Under the pieces are notes generated by a model that had not been told where the DNA came from, ran no database searches, and saw nothing but the letters and a program-made list of their open reading frames with translations. 64,000 nucleotides of DNA from Aeromicrobium sp. Leaf350 (lineage in GTDB: Bacteria; Actinomycetota; Actinomycetes; Propionibacteriales; Nocardioidaceae): contig NZ_CAKASL010000002.1 in assembly GCF_916858655.1 (NCBI RefSeq), positions 186,001 to 250,000 of the forward strand. Direction: 5' to 3'. Every line of letters starts with the position of its first letter. The stretch's first letter is position 1. Position numbers and translations under genes: made by a program. Below are positions 29,139 to 38,329 of this stretch, one piece after another.

Positions 29139-30349
29139 CGCGCCCGCTGGTCCTCGTCATGTTCGGGGCCACGGGAGACCTGTTCTCCCGCAAGCTCCTC
29201 CCGTCGCTCGTGCGCCTGCACGCCCAGGGCCGCCTTGGCGACGTGCGGGTCATCGGCACCGGACGGCACGCTCCGGACGACGGCTGGGTCGACGACCTCC
29301 GCGAGGCCGCGGCGGATGCCGTCCCGGACGAGGCGAAGGACTCCGTGGACCCGGTGGTCGACCGCATCTCGTTCGTGGTGTCCAGCGCCGACGACGGCGA
29401 GGACCTCGCCCGGGAGGTCGCCGACGCCGAGGAGGAGCTCGGCGACGTCGACCGTCTGATCTACCTGTCGGTCCCCCCGACCGCGATGGTCGACCTCCTC
29501 GCGATGCTCGGCGACACCGGGCTGGCCGACGGAGCCCGCATCGTGGTGGAGAAGCCGTACGGCCTCGACGCCGCGTCCGGTCGCTCGCTCGACGCCGCGC
29601 TGCACGGCGTCGTGGACGAGGACCGCGTGTACCGCATCGACCACTTCCTCGGCTCGGCCGCGATCGCCGACCTCGCCGCCCTGACGCCCGACGGCGTGCA
29701 GGAGGTGCAGGTCGACGTGCCCGAGACGCTCGGGCTCGAGGGTCGGGCCGGGTTCTACGAGTCCACCGGCTGCCTGCGCGACATGGTCGTCACGCACCTC
29801 GCCCAGCTGGTGGGTGTCATCGCCGCCGAGGATGCGGAGGGGGAGGCCTGGCGTGACGCCCGGGCCGAGGTCTTCGAGGCCATGGCCGCGCTGAAGGACG
29901 ACGACACGGTGCTCGGCCAGTACGTCGGCTACCGCGACGAGGACGACGTCGACGACGGCTCGACGGTCGAGACCTACGCCGCCACGATCCTCCACCTGCA
30001 GGACGGCCCGTGGTCCGGAATTCCGTTCGTGGTGCGCACGGGCAAGAACCTCGCGGTGAACCGCTCGGTCGTGACCGTCCTGGGCTTGGACGGGTCCGAG
30101 CGGGTCATCGACGTCGACGCCGCCGAGGAGGGCGAGGCGCTCGATCCGTACGCGCGGCTGCTGGCGGCCGTGGCGGCCGGTGACGCGAGCCGTTTCGTGC
30201 GCGGCGACCACGCGGAGCAGCTCTGGCGCGTCGTCGGCCCGGTGCTGGACGACGACCGCCCGCCGGTGCCGTACGAGCCCGGCTCGTGGGGACCGGCCGA
30301 GGCCGACGAGCTGCCGGGAGCCGCCGGGTGGAGCCTCGCGCGTGACTGA
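29135..30349 (+). CDS. Atypical short glucose-6-phosphate dehydrogenase-like protein
   Basis: A 404-residue protein of the Zwf family, about 80-100 residues shorter than usual. It keeps the NADP motif FGATGDLFSRKLLPSL, EKPYGLD, RVYRIDH, EGRAGFYESTGCLRDM and the catalytic histidine context THLAQL (His221). However, the conserved lysine of RIDHYLGK, which binds the substrate phosphate, is replaced by serine (RIDHFLGSAA, Ser174), and the FANxxFxxxWN segment that normally follows is deleted. It may therefore use another substrate. It overlaps its neighbours on both sides in an operon with an alcohol dehydrogenase and a GH15 enzyme. Confidence 0.75.
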   Translation: MTRPLVLVMFGATGDLFSRKLLPSLVRLHAQGRLGDVRVIGTGRHAPDDGWVDDLREAAADAVPDEAKDSVDPVVDRISFVVSSADDGEDLAREVADAEEELGDVDRLIYLSVPPTAMVDLLAMLGDTGLADGARIVVEKPYGLDAASGRSLDAALHGVVDEDRVYRIDHFLGSAAIADLAALTPDGVQEVQVDVPETLGLEGRAGFYESTGCLRDMVVTHLAQLVGVIAAEDAEGEAWRDARAEVFEAMAALKDDDTVLGQYVGYRDEDDVDDGSTVETYAATILHLQDGPWSGIPFVVRTGKNLAVNRSVVTVLGLDGSERVIDVDAAEEGEALDPYARLLAAVAAGDASRFVRGDHAEQLWRVVGPVLDDDRPPVPYEPGSWGPAEADELPGAAGWSLARD

Positions 30350-32141
30350 CGACGACAGCGACGTCGCCGCGCACGGCCTGATCGGCGACCTCCGCAGCGC
30401 CGCGATGGTCGCGGAGGACGGCACGATCGACTGGTTCTGCCCGGGACGCTTCGACGCGCCCAGCGTCTTCGCATCGATCCTCGACGAGGAGCGCGGTGGC
30501 AGCTGGACGATCCAGCCCGACGAGACCGTGCGCCGGACCCAGCAGTTCTACCTGCCCGACTCCGCCGTGCTCGCGACCCGCTTCCTGACCGACGCGGGCG
30601 TGGTGGAGGTCAACGACTTCATGCCCATCTCGTGCGCACGCGACCCTCATCACCGGCAGCGCATCGTGCGTCGGGTGCAGGTCGTGCGCGGTTCGGCCAC
30701 CGTCCGCACCCGTCTGGCGGTGCGACCCGACTACGCCCGCGGCAGCGCGGAGCTGCGGCCCGTCGAGGGCGGGCTGATGATCACCGACGACACCACCCGT
30801 CTGGGCATCAGCGCGACGGCCGAGCTCGAGATCGACGGCGACGACGTCGTCAGCCACGTCGAGCTGGAGCAGGGAGAGACCGCGCTCTACGTGCTCGAGG
30901 TCCTGCCGCCGGACGCGGAGCTCGACCCCTGCGAGGCGCCCGACACCGCGACGCTGTTCGAGACCACCTCCGACTTCTGGCGCACGTGGCTCGCGGGGTC
31001 GACGTACCGGGGACGCTGGCGCGAGGCCGTCAACCGCTCGGCCATCACGCTCAAGCTGCTGACCCACGAGCCGAGCGGCGCCATCGTCGCCGCGGCCACG
31101 ACGAGCCTGCCGGAGGAGATCGGCGGCGAGCGCAACTGGGACTACCGCTACGTGTGGATCCGCGACGCCGCCTTCAGCCTCTACGCCCTGCTCTCGCTCG
31201 GGTTCACCGAGGAGGCCGACGCCTTCATGCGCTGGCTCTCCGAGCGGCTGGGCGAGGACGCCGATGGCGACCTCGGTCCGCTGCGCGTCATGTACGACAT
31301 CGACGGGAAGCCGCCCGCGGAGGAGATCGAGCTCGACCACCTGCGCGGCTACCGCGACTCCACCCCGGTGCGTGTCGGCAACGCCGCCGCCGGCCAGCTG
31401 CAGCTCGACATCTACGGCGAGATCATCGACTCGGTCTACCTGTTCGACAAGCACGGCCCCGGCATCAGCCACGACGCGTGGAAGGACGTCGCGCGCGTCG
31501 TCGACTGGGTCGCCGAGAACTGGGAGCGCCCCGACGCGGGGATGTGGGAGATCCGTGGTGACGTGCGCGAGCACACGACCTCGCGGCTGATGTGCTGGGT
31601 CGCGCTCGAGCGTGCCATCCGCATCGCCCACAAGCGCGGACTGCCCGGCGACCTGGTGACGTGGTCACGCGTCCGCGACGAGATCTACGACCGCATCCAC
31701 GCGGACTCCTGGAACGGGGACACGTTCACCCAGACCGCCGGCGGCACCGCGCTCGACGCGGGCGTGCTGCTGATGCCGCTGGTGAAGTTCACCTCCCCGG
31801 TCGACCCGCGCTTCCTGTCGACGCTGGAGGCGATCGAGGAGCGCCTCGTGACCGACAGCCTCGTGCTCCGCTACGACTCGGACGAGTCGCCGGACGGGGT
31901 GGCGGGCGACGAGGGCACGTTCACGCTCTGCTCGTTCTGGTACGTCGAGGCACTGACCCGGGCGGGTCGTCTGCGCGACGCCGAGATCGCCTTCGAGAAG
32001 ATGCAGACCTACGCGAACCACGTCGGGCTGTACGCCGAGCAGATCGGTGCGACCGGCGAGCAGCTCGGCAACTTCCCGCAGGCGTTCACCCACCTGTCGA
32101 TGATCAGCGCCGCGATCAACCTCGACAAGGCGCTGGGGTAG
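30342..32141 (+). CDS. Glycoside hydrolase family 15 (glucoamylase/trehalase)
   Basis: A 599-residue GH15 protein. The N-terminal beta-domain starts HGLIGDLRSAAMVAEDGTIDWFC, and the (alpha/alpha)6 catalytic domain contains the hallmark GGERNWDYRYVWIRDA, an EIRGDVREHTTSRLM stretch and a C-terminal YAEQIGATGEQLGNFPQAFTH with the second catalytic glutamate region. Actinobacterial members include glucoamylases and trehalases; no signal peptide is seen, so it acts in the cytoplasm. Its start GTG 30342 overlaps the preceding Zwf-like gene by 8 bp, which suggests release of glucose from a storage sugar feeding the other two enzymes. Confidence 0.9.
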   Translation: MTDDDSDVAAHGLIGDLRSAAMVAEDGTIDWFCPGRFDAPSVFASILDEERGGSWTIQPDETVRRTQQFYLPDSAVLATRFLTDAGVVEVNDFMPISCARDPHHRQRIVRRVQVVRGSATVRTRLAVRPDYARGSAELRPVEGGLMITDDTTRLGISATAELEIDGDDVVSHVELEQGETALYVLEVLPPDAELDPCEAPDTATLFETTSDFWRTWLAGSTYRGRWREAVNRSAITLKLLTHEPSGAIVAAATTSLPEEIGGERNWDYRYVWIRDAAFSLYALLSLGFTEEADAFMRWLSERLGEDADGDLGPLRVMYDIDGKPPAEEIELDHLRGYRDSTPVRVGNAAAGQLQLDIYGEIIDSVYLFDKHGPGISHDAWKDVARVVDWVAENWERPDAGMWEIRGDVREHTTSRLMCWVALERAIRIAHKRGLPGDLVTWSRVRDEIYDRIHADSWNGDTFTQTAGGTALDAGVLLMPLVKFTSPVDPRFLSTLEAIEERLVTDSLVLRYDSDESPDGVAGDEGTFTLCSFWYVEALTRAGRLRDAEIAFEKMQTYANHVGLYAEQIGATGEQLGNFPQAFTHLSMISAAINLDKALG

Positions 32142-32183
32142 GCCGGCCGATCCACTCGGAGCGCGCCGCGAGGTGGCCCGGAC

Positions 32184-32189
32184 TACGTT
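32184..32189 (+). promoter_or_regulatory. -10 element TACGTT of leaderless transcript
   Basis: TACGTT ends six bases before ATG 32196 of the UvrA-like gene. Confidence 0.5.
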
Positions 32190-32195
32190 GGCGAG

Positions 32196-34610
32196 ATGCC
32201 CGACAAACCTGCTCTGCCCGCCGGCTCGTCGGGATGGATCCGCGTCAGCGGTGCCCGGGAGCACAACCTGCAGGACGTCAGCGTCGACCTGCCGCGCGAC
32301 TGCCTCGTGGCGTTTACGGGCGTCTCCGGCTCGGGCAAGTCGTCCCTGGCCTTCGGCACGATCTTCGCCGAGTCGCAGCGCCGCTACTTCGAGTCGGTGG
32401 CGCCGTACGCGCGTCGGCTGCTCTCGCAGGTGGGCGCGCCCGCGGTCGACACGATCGAGGGGCTCCCGCCGGCCGTGGCGCTGCAGCAGTCCCGCGGTGC
32501 GGCGAGCTCGCGGTCGACGCTCGGCACGCTGAGCTCGCTGTCCGACGTGCTGCGTCTGCTCTACAGCCGCGCCGGCACCTACCCCGAGGGCGCCGACCAC
32601 CTCCCGGCCTCCGCGTTCTCCCCGAACACCGCCGTCGGCGCCTGCCCGACCTGCCAGGGCAGCGGCGTCGCCCGCCGCACGAGCGAGGCGCTGCTCGTGC
32701 CCGATCCGACGCTCACGATCGACGAGGGCGCGATCGGCGTGTGGGCGACGAAGGCCTGGGTGGGTCTCAACGTCCGCCGCATGGTCACGAAGCTCGGCAT
32801 CGACATCCACGCCCCGTGGCACACGCTTCCGCAGGCCGACCGCGACTGGCTGCTGTTTACCGACGAGACCCCTCGCATGCTGCTGCAGGGCAACAAGCAG
32901 GGCGAGGCGAGCGCGTACCACGGCCACTGGACCTCGGCCGAGGCCTACCTGATGCGCAACCTCGCCAAGACGCAGTCGGCCACCCAGCGCGAGAAGCTCG
33001 AGGCGTTCATCGCCGACGGCCCCTGCCCGACGTGCCGCGGCAAGCGGCTGCGACCGGCGGCCCTGGCGGTGACGTTCGCCGGGGTCGACATCGCCGAGAT
33101 GGCCGCGATGCCCCTGTCGACGGTGTGCCAGCTGCTCGACGACGGGCTCGAGCAGCAGGCCCGGGGCACGGACCGGCACGGCGCCGCCGCGTCGTCTGCG
33201 GCACGGTCGCTGGTGAAGGACTTCGGCGCCCGCGTCGAGGCGATCATCTCGCTAGGGCTGGGCTACCTGTCGATGGACCGCTCGAGCACCGCGCTCTCGG
33301 CGGGCGAGCTGCAGCGCGTGCGCCTGGCCGGGCAGCTGCGAGCCGGTCTGTTCGGTGTGCTCTACGTGCTCGACGAGCCGTCGGCCGGCCTGCACCCCGC
33401 CGACTCCGAGGCCCTGTACACCGCACTGCGTGAGCTCGTGGCGTCCGGGAACTCCCTGTTCGTCGTCGAGCACGACCTGTCGATCGCTCGCAGCGCGGAC
33501 TGGGTCGTCGACGTCGGGCCAGGTGCGGGAGTGCTCGGTGGGCTGGTCGTGCACAGCGGTCCGCCGGACGCGTTGGCGTCCGTGGACGACTCGGCCACGG
33601 CCGAGTTCATGTTCGGCCGCGACGAGACGCCCGAGCACGTGGCGCGAGAGCCCGACGAGTGGCGCGAGCTCGACCACCTGGCGACGAACAACCTCCAGGA
33701 CGTGACCGTCCGGTTGCCCCTGGGTGTCATGACGGCCGTCACCGGCGTGTCGGGTGCCGGCAAGTCGTCGCTGCTCACGGCCGTGGCCGAGCGTCTCGAG
33801 GGCGAGGACCGTCGCGTCGTCGCGATCGACCAGCGCCCGATCGGCCGGTCGCCGCGATCCAACCTGGCCACCTACACGGGCCTGTTCGACGCGGTGCGAC
33901 GCCTGTTCGCCGCCACGCCGGAGGCGAAGGAGCGGGGCTGGGCTGCCGGCCGGTTCTCGTTCAACGTCGCCGAGGGCCGCTGTCCGACCTGCGAGGGCGA
34001 GGGCTTCATCGCCATCGAGCTGGTCTTCCTGCCCACGAGCTACTCCTCGTGCCCCACCTGCCACGGGTCCCGCTACAACCCCGAGACGCTCGAGGTGCAG
34101 TACGAGGGTCGCGACATCGGCCAGGTGCTCGCGATGACGGTGCAGGAGGCCTCGACCTTCTTCGACGACGTCCCCGCCATCAGCCGGTCGCTGACGACGC
34201 TGCTCGACGTCGGCCTCGGCTACCTCACCCTCGGGCAGCCGGCGACCGAGCTCTCGGGCGGTGAGGCGCAACGCATCAAGCTCGCGACCGAGCTGCAGCG
34301 TCCGCGCCGCGACGGCACGGTGTTCGTGCTCGACGAGCCGACCGGTGGGCTGCACCCCGTCAACGTCCGCGACCTCGTGCGCGTGCTCGGGCGACTCGTC
34401 GACACGGGCGCCACCGTGGTGGTCGTCGAGCACGACATGCGGGTCATCGCGGCCTCCGACTGGGTGATCGAGCTCGGGCCCGGCGGCGGGGACCGCGGGG
34501 GCTGCGTCATCGCGACCGGCACGCCGGACGACGTCCGCCACCTCGAGGCCAGCGTCACCGCGCCGTATCTCGACCGCTTTCTCACGACAGCGCGTGACCT
34601 CGGCTCCTAG
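32196..34610 (+). CDS. UvrA-like ABC ATPase, second paralogue
   Basis: An 804-residue UvrA superfamily protein. Walker A motifs are GVSGSGKSSLAFG and GVSGAGKSSLLT. Cysteine pairs occur in CPTCQGSG, CPTCRGKR, CPTCEGEG and CPTCHGSR. The two signatures are ALSAGELQRVRLAGQL and ELSGGEAQRIKLATEL, and both Walker B regions read DEPs/tGLHP-like (DEPSAGLHP, DEPTGGLHP). Note the S-A-G in the first signature instead of S-G-G. It is distinct in sequence from the paralogue at 18977. A role in damage or drug tolerance is inferred from the family only. Confidence 0.88.
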   Translation: MPDKPALPAGSSGWIRVSGAREHNLQDVSVDLPRDCLVAFTGVSGSGKSSLAFGTIFAESQRRYFESVAPYARRLLSQVGAPAVDTIEGLPPAVALQQSRGAASSRSTLGTLSSLSDVLRLLYSRAGTYPEGADHLPASAFSPNTAVGACPTCQGSGVARRTSEALLVPDPTLTIDEGAIGVWATKAWVGLNVRRMVTKLGIDIHAPWHTLPQADRDWLLFTDETPRMLLQGNKQGEASAYHGHWTSAEAYLMRNLAKTQSATQREKLEAFIADGPCPTCRGKRLRPAALAVTFAGVDIAEMAAMPLSTVCQLLDDGLEQQARGTDRHGAAASSAARSLVKDFGARVEAIISLGLGYLSMDRSSTALSAGELQRVRLAGQLRAGLFGVLYVLDEPSAGLHPADSEALYTALRELVASGNSLFVVEHDLSIARSADWVVDVGPGAGVLGGLVVHSGPPDALASVDDSATAEFMFGRDETPEHVAREPDEWRELDHLATNNLQDVTVRLPLGVMTAVTGVSGAGKSSLLTAVAERLEGEDRRVVAIDQRPIGRSPRSNLATYTGLFDAVRRLFAATPEAKERGWAAGRFSFNVAEGRCPTCEGEGFIAIELVFLPTSYSSCPTCHGSRYNPETLEVQYEGRDIGQVLAMTVQEASTFFDDVPAISRSLTTLLDVGLGYLTLGQPATELSGGEAQRIKLATELQRPRRDGTVFVLDEPTGGLHPVNVRDLVRVLGRLVDTGATVVVVEHDMRVIAASDWVIELGPGGGDRGGCVIATGTPDDVRHLEASVTAPYLDRFLTTARDLGS

Positions 34611-34613
34611 GCT
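34608..34613 (+). promoter_or_regulatory. -10 element TAGGCT formed by the upstream stop codon
   Basis: The TAG stop of the UvrA-like gene is the first half of TAGGCT, which ends six bases before GTG 34620. Confidence 0.5.
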
Positions 34614-34619
34614 GGTGCC

Positions 34620-36278
34620 GTGACCTCAGGCCCCGCGATCGTGCTCATCGCCCCCGATCATCCCGACGAGATGCTCGCCGGGTTCGCCCGCTACGTGCAG
34701 GAGTACGACGTCCGCGTGACGGGCTCCTGCGTCGAGGCGCTCGTGACGACCCGCGACATCCTCGTGGCCGGGGGCACCGTCGCCCTGGTCGCGAGCGAGT
34801 CGGTGCTGCCGGACGCCGAGGTGCTGCACTGCTTCGCGAAGCTGCGCGAGAAGGTCCCGACGGCCCGCCGGCTCATCGCTGCGCACTGGGACCGGTTCCT
34901 CACCGACGCTCCCGCCCTGCGCTCGGCGATGGCGCGAGGCGAGTTCGACGCCTTCCTCCTGATGCCGCGCGGCACCCGGGACGAGGAGTTCCACTACGCC
35001 GTCACCGAGCTGCTCTCGGACTGGGGGGCCACGGTGCCCGATCCCGAGGTGGTCTCGGTCAAGATCATCTCGCCCGTGCGCGACGGACTGACGCTCGCGA
35101 TCCGCGACTTCTTCGACCGCATGGGTCTGCCGAACCGGCAGTGGGAGCCCGACTCCGACGCGGGCCGCTACGTCCTGGACCTGTGGGACGGCGAGCCGGT
35201 GTATCCGCTGGTCACCACGACTGATCACCGCGTCATCCAGCCCACCAGCGTGCGCGACGTGGCCCGGGCCGTGTACGGCGAGCCCACCGCGATCGACGTC
35301 GAGCAGGTCGTCGACCTCGCGGTGGTCGGTGGCGGGCCGGCGGGCCTCGCGGCGGCCGTCTACGCCGCGTCCGAAGGACTGTCGACGATCGTGCTGGAGG
35401 CCGAGGCGATCGGCGGGCAGGCCGGCACGAGCTCGATGATCCGCAACTACCTCGGCTTCCCGCGGGGCATCTCGGGCATGCGGCTCGCGCAGCGGGCCCG
35501 CAACCAGGCGCTCCGGTTTGGCACCCGGTTCTTCGCGGGGCAGGTCGTCGAGGAGCTGAGGGTCGGTGGCGACGAGCCGCACGTGCTGTGCACCGACACC
35601 GGTGAGGTGCGGGCCCGTGCCGTCCTGATCTCCAGCGGCGTCGCCTACCGCAAGCTGCGCGTCGAGCCGCTCGAGGAGCTCGTGGGTCTCGGGGTCCACT
35701 ACGGCGCCGCGATGTCGGCCGCCCGGGAGATGGAGGGTCGCGACGTGTTCGTCGTGGGCGGCGGCAACTCCGCCGGCCAGGCCGCGGTGCACCTGGCGCG
35801 GTTCGCCCGCTCGGTCACGATCGTCGTGCGGCGCCCCGACCTCGCGGAGACCATGTCGTCCTACCTCGTCGACGAGATCGACCTGAACCGACGCATCTCG
35901 GTGCGCCCGTCGAGCCGCGTCGTCGACGGCGGAGGTGACGGGCGCCTCGAGTGGCTCGAGATCGCCGAGGTGGAGGGCGGGAGCGAGCGGGTCGAGGCCG
36001 GCGGGCTGTTCCTCCTGCTGGGCGCCGAGCCGCACTGCGAGTGGCTGCCCGACGTCGTCGCGAAGGATGCCGACGGGTTCGTGCTGACCGGGCGCGACGT
36101 GCCCAAGGAGCGCTGGGTCGACGGTCTTCCGCCGGCGAACCTGGCGACCTCGGTGCCGGGGGTGTTCGCCGCAGGCGACGTGCGCGCGGGCTCGATGAAG
36201 CGGGTCGCGTCGGCGACGGGCGAGGGCGCCTCGGTCGTGTCGCTCGTGCATGCCCACCTCGGCGCGGGCACGGCCTGA
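34620..36278 (+). CDS. Receiver-like/thioredoxin-reductase-like fusion flavoprotein without redox CxxC
   Basis: A 552-residue fusion. Residues 1-135 look like a degenerate response-regulator domain (the phosphoacceptor position in LVASESVLPD is not a clear aspartate). About 140-200 is a small linker domain. From 230 on it is a thioredoxin-reductase-like fold with FAD motif AVVGGGPAGLAAAVYAAS, EAEAIGGQAG, NADPH motif VVGGGNSAGQAAVHLAR, and C-terminal VFAAGDVRAGSMKR. The CxxC pair that reduces thioredoxin is missing (LGVHYGAAMSA at that place). It likely passes electrons to another acceptor or acts as a sensor. Confidence 0.85.
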   Translation: MTSGPAIVLIAPDHPDEMLAGFARYVQEYDVRVTGSCVEALVTTRDILVAGGTVALVASESVLPDAEVLHCFAKLREKVPTARRLIAAHWDRFLTDAPALRSAMARGEFDAFLLMPRGTRDEEFHYAVTELLSDWGATVPDPEVVSVKIISPVRDGLTLAIRDFFDRMGLPNRQWEPDSDAGRYVLDLWDGEPVYPLVTTTDHRVIQPTSVRDVARAVYGEPTAIDVEQVVDLAVVGGGPAGLAAAVYAASEGLSTIVLEAEAIGGQAGTSSMIRNYLGFPRGISGMRLAQRARNQALRFGTRFFAGQVVEELRVGGDEPHVLCTDTGEVRARAVLISSGVAYRKLRVEPLEELVGLGVHYGAAMSAAREMEGRDVFVVGGGNSAGQAAVHLARFARSVTIVVRRPDLAETMSSYLVDEIDLNRRISVRPSSRVVDGGGDGRLEWLEIAEVEGGSERVEAGGLFLLLGAEPHCEWLPDVVAKDADGFVLTGRDVPKERWVDGLPPANLATSVPGVFAAGDVRAGSMKRVASATGEGASVVSLVHAHLGAGTA

Positions 36279-36290
36279 CACGATGGAGGC

Positions 36291-36578
36291 ATGACTGCCT
36301 ACTGGATCAGCACGTACCTCGAGGTGCACGACGCCGACAAGCTCGCCGCCTACGCCGAGCTCGCGGGCCCGGCCCTCACGGCCGCCGGCGGCACGTTCCT
36401 CGCTCGCGGCCTGCCGCAGGCCTACTACGAGCAGGGGCGTTCCGAGCGCTCGGTCGTCATCGCGTTCGACTCCGTCGACGCTGCCGTGGCCGCGCACGAC
36501 GGTGAGGCCTACCAGGCGGCCCTGGCCGCGCTCGGCGACGGCGTCACGCGCGACCTGCGCATCGTTCCCGGGGTCTGA
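36291..36578 (+). CDS. DUF1330 family protein
   Basis: A 95-residue alpha/beta (dimeric ferredoxin-like) protein. It has the family's YWISTYLEVHDADKLAAYAELAGPALTAAGGTFLARG start, the SERSVVIAFDSVDAAVAAHDGEAYQAAL body and the RDLRIVPGV end. The function of DUF1330 proteins is not established. It lies 12 bp after the flavoprotein gene. A GGAGG directly before the ATG is too close for good initiation, and CACGAT six bases upstream could serve as a -10 for a leaderless start. Confidence 0.8.
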   Translation: MTAYWISTYLEVHDADKLAAYAELAGPALTAAGGTFLARGLPQAYYEQGRSERSVVIAFDSVDAAVAAHDGEAYQAALAALGDGVTRDLRIVPGV

Positions 36579-36602
36579 CGACTCAGGACACGACTGCCCG
36601 AC

Positions 36603-37442
36603 TCACATCTCCTCGTGGGTGTCGGGATCGCCGCCGAACAGACGTCCGTCAGGGCGACCCAGCGCCGTGATGGCGGCCACCTGGTCGTCCGACAGCTCGA
36701 AGCCGAACACGTCGATGTTCTCCGCCTGGCGGGCCGGGGTGGCCGACTTCGGGATGGGCAGGGCCGCGAGCTGGACGTGCCAGCGCAGGATGACCTGCCC
36801 GGGGGAGACGCCGTGAGCCTGCGCTGCGGCCACCACGGGGGCCTCGTCGAACGGGGCCTGGCGCTTGCCCATGGGGCTCCAGGACTCGGTGACGATGCCG
36901 CGAGAGGCGTTGACCGCGCGCATGTGCTCCTGCGGGAAGTAGGGGTGCAGCTCGATCTGGTTCACCGCAGGGGTCACGCCGGTCTCGGCGATGATCGTGT
37001 CGAGGTGGGCCTCGGTGAAGTTGGAGACGCCGATCGAGCGGACGAGGCCCTGCTTCTGGAGATCGACGAGCGCCTGCCAGGCCTCGGTGAACTTTCCGAC
37101 GCTCGGGTTCGGCCAGTGGATCAGGTGCAGGTCGAGGTGGTCGAGGCCGAGGCGCTGCAGCGACTCCTTGGTGGAGGTGATCGCGTCGTCGTAGCCGTGG
37201 TGCCGGCCAGGGATCTTGCTGGTGATCTTCACGTCGTCGCGGGGGAGACCCGACGCCTTGAGGGCCTCGCCGACGGTCTCCTCGTTGCCGTAGTTCACGG
37301 CGGTGTCGAGGAGGCGGTAGCCGGCGTCGAGGGCGGAGCGGATCGCGGTGACGCCGTCCGCGTCGTCGAGCGAGTACGTGCCGAGGCCGAGGGCCGGGAG
37401 GGTGTTGCCGTCGTTGAGGGTCAGAGCAGGCGCGGAGGTCAT
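36603..37442 (-). CDS. Aldo/keto reductase
   Basis: A 279-residue AKR barrel. It shows LDTAVNYGNEETVGEALK (with the catalytic Asp and Tyr), LDHLDLHLIHWPNP (His), IGVSNFTEAHL, and the NADPH-binding IPKSATPARQAENIDVFGF. It reduces aldehydes or ketones, such as 2,5-diketogluconate-like or methylglyoxal substrates. ATG 37442 overlaps the PAP2 stop (ATGA at 37439-37442) and also has TACGGT six bases upstream, so it may be both translationally coupled and separately transcribed. Confidence 0.92.
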   Translation of the reverse strand: MTSAPALTLNDGNTLPALGLGTYSLDDADGVTAIRSALDAGYRLLDTAVNYGNEETVGEALKASGLPRDDVKITSKIPGRHHGYDDAITSTKESLQRLGLDHLDLHLIHWPNPSVGKFTEAWQALVDLQKQGLVRSIGVSNFTEAHLDTIIAETGVTPAVNQIELHPYFPQEHMRAVNASRGIVTESWSPMGKRQAPFDEAPVVAAAQAHGVSPGQVILRWHVQLAALPIPKSATPARQAENIDVFGFELSDDQVAAITALGRPDGRLFGGDPDTHEEM

Positions 37443-38329
37443 GCATCCACCGTAGAACGATGCTCCCAGCGCGCGACCGCGACCATCACGAGCCCGGCAA
37501 GGGCCCATCCGGCGATGAGGTCGATGACGTAGTGCTCGGCGTAGTAGACCAGCGCGAAGCCCATCGTTGCCGGGTACAGGAGCATCAGCCACCGCCACGG
37601 TGAGCGGAGCCGGGCGATGAACCAGAGCGCCACGAGCATCGCGATGCCACTGTGCAGCGAGGGCATCGCGGCGACCGGGTTGCCGACGGCAGCCAGGGCG
37701 ACGTGGAAGTTGTCGAGCCCGAGCACCTCCCATCCGCGGCCGGTGAGCCGCGGGGTGGCCTCCGTCAGGTAGCCCTCCTTCGCGGCGAGCCAGGGCGGTG
37801 CCATCGGGTAGAGCACGTAGATCACGAGACCGGCGACGTTGATGGCGAGGTAGCGCGTGAGCCATCCGGCCCACGCGGCACGGTCGCGCACCCACAGCAC
37901 GAACGCGAGGCCCAGGCCCACCACGAAGTGGCTGAAGTAGACCGTCGTGAGCAGCACGTCGTACCAACGGGGGTCGTCGGTGCGCAGGCACGGGTCGCCG
38001 CACAGCGCGTGCTGCAGCTCCTGCGTGGGCAGGTGGCCGCCGAACATCCAGCGGTCGACGTCGATCGGCATGGTCCAGTGCACGGGCATGCCGATGACCT
38101 CGTCGGACAGGCCGCGGCTGTAGAGGTAGAGCACGAGGACGGCGAACGCGGGCCACCAGTCGCGCAGGAACTGCAGGTGCTTGGCGCCGGGCTCGCCGGC
38201 GTACCAGGCGATCGCCGCGAGCCAGAGCCAGACGAACATCTGGAACGGGTCCGACGGCAGACCGACCAGCACGATCCAGGCCGACAGGGCGAGGGCGTAG
38301 GCGGTCATCGCGAGAACGCGCACACTCAT
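37439..38329 (-). CDS. PAP2-type membrane phosphatase / inositolphosphotransferase-like
   Basis: A 296-residue multi-pass protein with about eight membrane segments. The PAP2 motifs are AMPSLHSGIAML and YYAEHYVIDLIAG, the SLH and Hx3D parts of the lipid-phosphatase active site. The layout resembles the AUR1/Ipt1-like PAP2 proteins of actinobacteria that work on phospholipid or polyprenyl-phosphate. It overlaps the preceding glycosyltransferase gene and the following aldo/keto reductase gene by 4 bp each (both ATGA). A joint role with the glycosyltransferase in cell-envelope glycolipid synthesis is inferred. Confidence 0.85.
   Translation of the reverse strand: MSVRVLAMTAYALALSAWIVLVGLPSDPFQMFVWLWLAAIAWYAGEPGAKHLQFLRDWWPAFAVLVLYLYSRGLSDEVIGMPVHWTMPIDVDRWMFGGHLPTQELQHALCGDPCLRTDDPRWYDVLLTTVYFSHFVVGLGLAFVLWVRDRAAWAGWLTRYLAINVAGLVIYVLYPMAPPWLAAKEGYLTEATPRLTGRGWEVLGLDNFHVALAAVGNPVAAMPSLHSGIAMLVALWFIARLRSPWRWLMLLYPATMGFALVYYAEHYVIDLIAGWALAGLVMVAVARWEHRSTVDA
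37449..37454 (-). promoter_or_regulatory. -10 element TACGGT of leaderless aldo/keto reductase transcript
   Basis: TACGGT on the minus strand ends six bases before the ATG at 37442 and lies inside the last codons of the PAP2 gene. Confidence 0.45.
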
